DNA from: Fratercula arctica
Lineage: Eukaryota > Chordata > Aves > Charadriiformes > Alcidae
Length of the DNA: 64,000 bases
Reading direction: 5' to 3'
Assembly (NCBI GenBank): GCA_947846985.1
Contig: CANTUZ010000001.1
Coordinates: 151,496,447-151,560,446 of the forward strand
Shown: positions 61,401-64,000 of the stretch, in pieces
How positions within the stretch are numbered: the first letter of the stretch is position 1
How the letters are laid out: every line of letters begins with the position of its first letter
The notes under the pieces: model-generated
Seen by the model: the letters and a program-made list of their open reading frames with translations, nothing else
Databases searched by the model: none
Told to the model about the DNA's origin: nothing
Position numbers and translations under genes: made by a program

Positions 61401-64000
61401 GCATACAGCTCTGCATCAATCCACAGGCCTTTAAAGGGACCAGTACCAGAGAGAGAGTGACACTGTAGCTGCCTACTGCATGTGTAGAGTGGACACACTG
61501 CTTTCCACACCACAGAAAGTTAAAAAAAAAAAAAGTGTCTGTTTAGCATGGTGGCCGAATATGCTTTCTCAGCCTTAGAAAATCCCTAAGCCACTGGTAA
61601 CTGGAAGTATATGAAGAAAGGATAACTTTGCATTCATCTTTAAGCTTCTATTACTGCACACAGTCATGAACTGGATGCAGGGCCACATGATCTGAACATT
61701 CTTATGCTGTATTACATAAGGAAAAAAAAATAATATCTGGTTTTTTGTGATGATCCTAAGTAACAAACAGCTAATAATAGCTAAAAGCTACAAAACTGTA
61801 TTTTTTCCTGCCTACAAGAGAAATGAATGAGTTCTTAAACACCATGCATGGTGTGGAGGACATGGTTTGTGAGCATTTATTTGCCATCTCTTCCAACACA
61901 AGAGCTATGGAGCATTAGAAAAGACTAATAAGTGACAGGTCCAAAACAACCAAAACGTAGTGCTTCTCACAGCATGTAGTTAAGTTTGGGAATTCCGTGT
62001 TAAAGGGTGTTGCAAATGCTACAACTTTACCCAAGAAGAGACTAGACAAGATCAGAGGAGAGAAAGTTATCACAGGCTGTTAAATATAAAGGCACCATTG
62101 CTGGAAACTCATGAGACAGAAATTCTTAGAAGCTAGGAGACTGTTTTGGGGATGCATCACTAAACACCTGCCCCATCTTATACTTTTCCATAATAAGCCA
62201 CTATTGAATACTGGGCTCGATGGTACTTTGTCTTAAGAGGTACGGCCATCTTTCTATTGCAGTCTCCAGTTCCAGAAAAAGGGGAACCATCACATCAAGT
62301 AGACAGAAATAGATTGTTTGGTTCCACTGCACTCGGTAAGCTTTTGAACAAGACTTTCTAGGCCCTCTTCACTGGCACCGATATCTGCATATAGTCCTTT
62401 TGCAGTACAGCAATGAAATCGCCCCTGGGAAGGAGAAGAGAACTGAAGCCTAAATGAGACCACATAAACTGTATCTGCGCTAGCAAGTGGCATGTAATAG
62501 TGGGAGCACAGGCTCTGTTGGTGCCGATGACACTATGCAGAAGGATTTTCAGAGAATTTTACTTTGAATTAGCTGTATTCTGGTCCTGGGGACTGAGTGC
62601 CCGTGAGTAGCTGCAGAGTGCTAGAACAGCGCCTTCCATGTCAGTTTAATCTAAAAGGAATTCCGTTCATTTGCTGCAAGACTGTTCCACATGTGAACCA
62701 TGGTAAGGGATGACAATCAGTAAAATTCCTTCCAAACTGCACTTCTGATCTAAGGTGAGACACTGACATCAACACCTCTGTTCTTCAGCTCTCAGGAAGT
62801 GTCGGCCATGGCACAGAAGGCACACAAAATATAAAGCCACACTAAGGATGTTGAGGAGAATGAATCCCTTTCCACTGGCTTATGACATGAAGCATGAGAT
62901 GGGTATATCCTAAATGTTCATTTCTACTTTCTTTACTCAAGCTATTATTAATCATCATTAAAATACTTAACCATCCAATTCCATGGGATAGACTAATATT
63001 ACATAGTAGTGAGGTCTACCAGAATCAGTACGTATTCCATGAATAATACTTTCTTTTATTGCTTTAAATTTACTGCCATTCCATTTCAATGATAGTTCCC
63101 TTTTTCTTGCATGACAAGAAAATATAAAAGATGGTTTTCACTCAGAGGTACAAGAAACATAACAGTGGAGCACAAGACAGACAGGCATTTTGCTGTAATA
63201 GGAGACTGCTTGGCCAATAAATATAATGGGATTTTTTTTTCTTGTTATCATTTTCCCTAATCCTTCTGTTTCTTGACAAAGAGTAACTCTACTACAATAC
63301 ACCCATGTTGGTCTTAACTGAATACTTCTTATTCAAGGGGAAAACTGTTAATTCCTCTGACCTTCTCCATACAGTCAGGGCTGAGAGGAATTTTAGGATG
63401 GACTCGTCACATTGCCCGCATGAATTTACCCAGCACAGCTTTTGATTCGGTAGGCAGTAAGTACTCCCCTTGCAAAATCAACAGTTACTACCTCTAAGGG
63501 GGATCCAGGCCAACATGGCAGAGAAGGAAGGCAGCATCAGTGTAAAGTCATTCCATAAGAATACTGCATGCAAAGTGCCTTGTTGCACTGTTTGCATGCT
63601 ACTTGCTACAAAAGGGCATCACATTTTTGTGGCATACCTTGTTGCAGCTGGTAACTGGTGATGTACATCAGTATCCACGTACAAATCTAAGCTTCCTCTG
63701 ACTTAAGTGCTGTGCCATGGACACGAGATACACTTTCTTACTAGTTGATGTTTATAGGGAGGCAAGAATACAATATAGTGCTAGAGAAAGGAATTAAGTC
63801 CCTGTGTTAATTTTATTTTTAAATATCTCTCAACAGATTTCAGGCGTTCATAATATTTCAGAAGAACGGTCTTCAGTAGCTAAGGTACTTCTTACTCCTT
63901 TTTACAGCTTTTTAGAAATAAGCTTTTATAAGCTATGCATCAGAGGAAATGTGAAACAGTCTCACAAATCTTACAGTCTGCCAGGGCAGAGAGAAAGAAA
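58417..64000 (-). other. Intron upstream of the first visible DGKI exon (partial)
   Basis: About 5.6 kb with no recognisable exon. I looked for the preceding coding segment (first C1 half, HHWVHRRRQEGKCKQCGK-like) and did not find it, so that exon is probably beyond 64000. Contents are a possible ancient CR1 scrap near 59080, a T-rich run near 58780-58800 and otherwise unique AT-rich DNA. Short open frames on both strands have no splice context or recognisable similarity. Confidence 0.7.
59080..59130 (-). repeat. Possible ancient CR1 scrap
   Basis: The text around 59084-59128 (AGCTGGAAGAGATCATTGGG, then a run close to TCCTCCTTGC) follows the order of the CR1 3' tail seen at 25499 (TTGGAAGACACCTCTGGAGG, then CAACCCCCTCC). 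Divergence is high and the match short, so this is tentative. Confidence 0.3.

Larger units (their letters stand above)
1..64000 (-). other. DGKI: DGKI gene, internal part (diacylglycerol kinase iota)
   Basis: The minus strand carries 17 consecutive exons that splice into one 522-codon reading frame. The enzyme phosphorylates diacylglycerol to phosphatidic acid using ATP, which ends DAG signalling to C1-domain proteins. Type IV members (zeta and iota) combine two C1 domains, a MARCKS-like basic segment, a split catalytic region, ankyrin repeats and a PDZ ligand. DGKI is favoured over DGKZ because segments such as VVRGDCDLETCRMYIDRLQE and [12 protein letters not shown] match iota as I recall it. 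Both gene ends lie outside the window: the first exon found is mid-C1 and the last lies between the catalytic region and the ankyrin repeats. DGKI is known mainly from brain and retina. Confidence 0.95.

Noticed and set aside
1..64000. CRISPR arrays, operons or other bacterial systems
   Set aside because: Spliced genes, CR1 elements and microsatellites show an animal nuclear genome; no spaced direct-repeat array was seen.

Overview
This is vertebrate nuclear DNA, almost certainly from a bird. Three copies of the avian CR1 LINE 3' end, with the ATTCTRTG-type terminal octamers, point to Aves. The species cannot be named from the sequence. There are no prokaryotic operons, and almost every long open reading frame is intronic noise or an antisense shadow of an exon.

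The window lies inside one gene on the minus strand: DGKI, diacylglycerol kinase iota (a type IV DGK). I rebuilt 17 constitutive exons from splice sites, phase and protein continuity. In transcript order they run from 58416 down to 2945. They join without a gap into 1566 nt (522 codons) with no stop or frameshift. The encoded protein runs from the second half of the extended second C1 domain, through the basic MARCKS-like segment and the DAGKc catalytic domain (NPKSGG, GGDGT, PLGTGND), through the accessory domain ([10 protein letters not shown] to IRISLRNQ), and into the region after it (VRGDCDLETC). The N-terminus and first C1 half lie beyond 64000. The ankyrin repeats and C-terminus lie beyond position 1.

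Two further in-frame, phase-symmetric exon candidates fit exactly into junctions where the usual DGKI protein is continuous. A 96-nt exon (51742-51837) encodes a tryptophan-rich segment with seven acidic and no basic residues, placed directly before the basic MARCKS-like exon. A 63-nt exon (27345-27407) encodes a segment with an RRVS motif. It lies just downstream, in transcript direction, of a long CU-rich tract of the kind that binds PTB proteins. A weaker 175-nt candidate (54551-54725) would shift the frame.

The remainder, more than 95% of the window, is intron. It carries CR1 fragments (one arranged as a near-perfect hairpin, one ancient), a short hAT-like element with terminal inverted repeats and a probable 8-bp target duplication, a decayed histone H2A pseudogene, a palindromic tRNA-like repeat, faint LTR-like and CORE-SINE-like remnants, microsatellites and homopolymer runs. 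I see no second protein-coding gene, no RNA gene, no promoter and no polyadenylation site of DGKI here.
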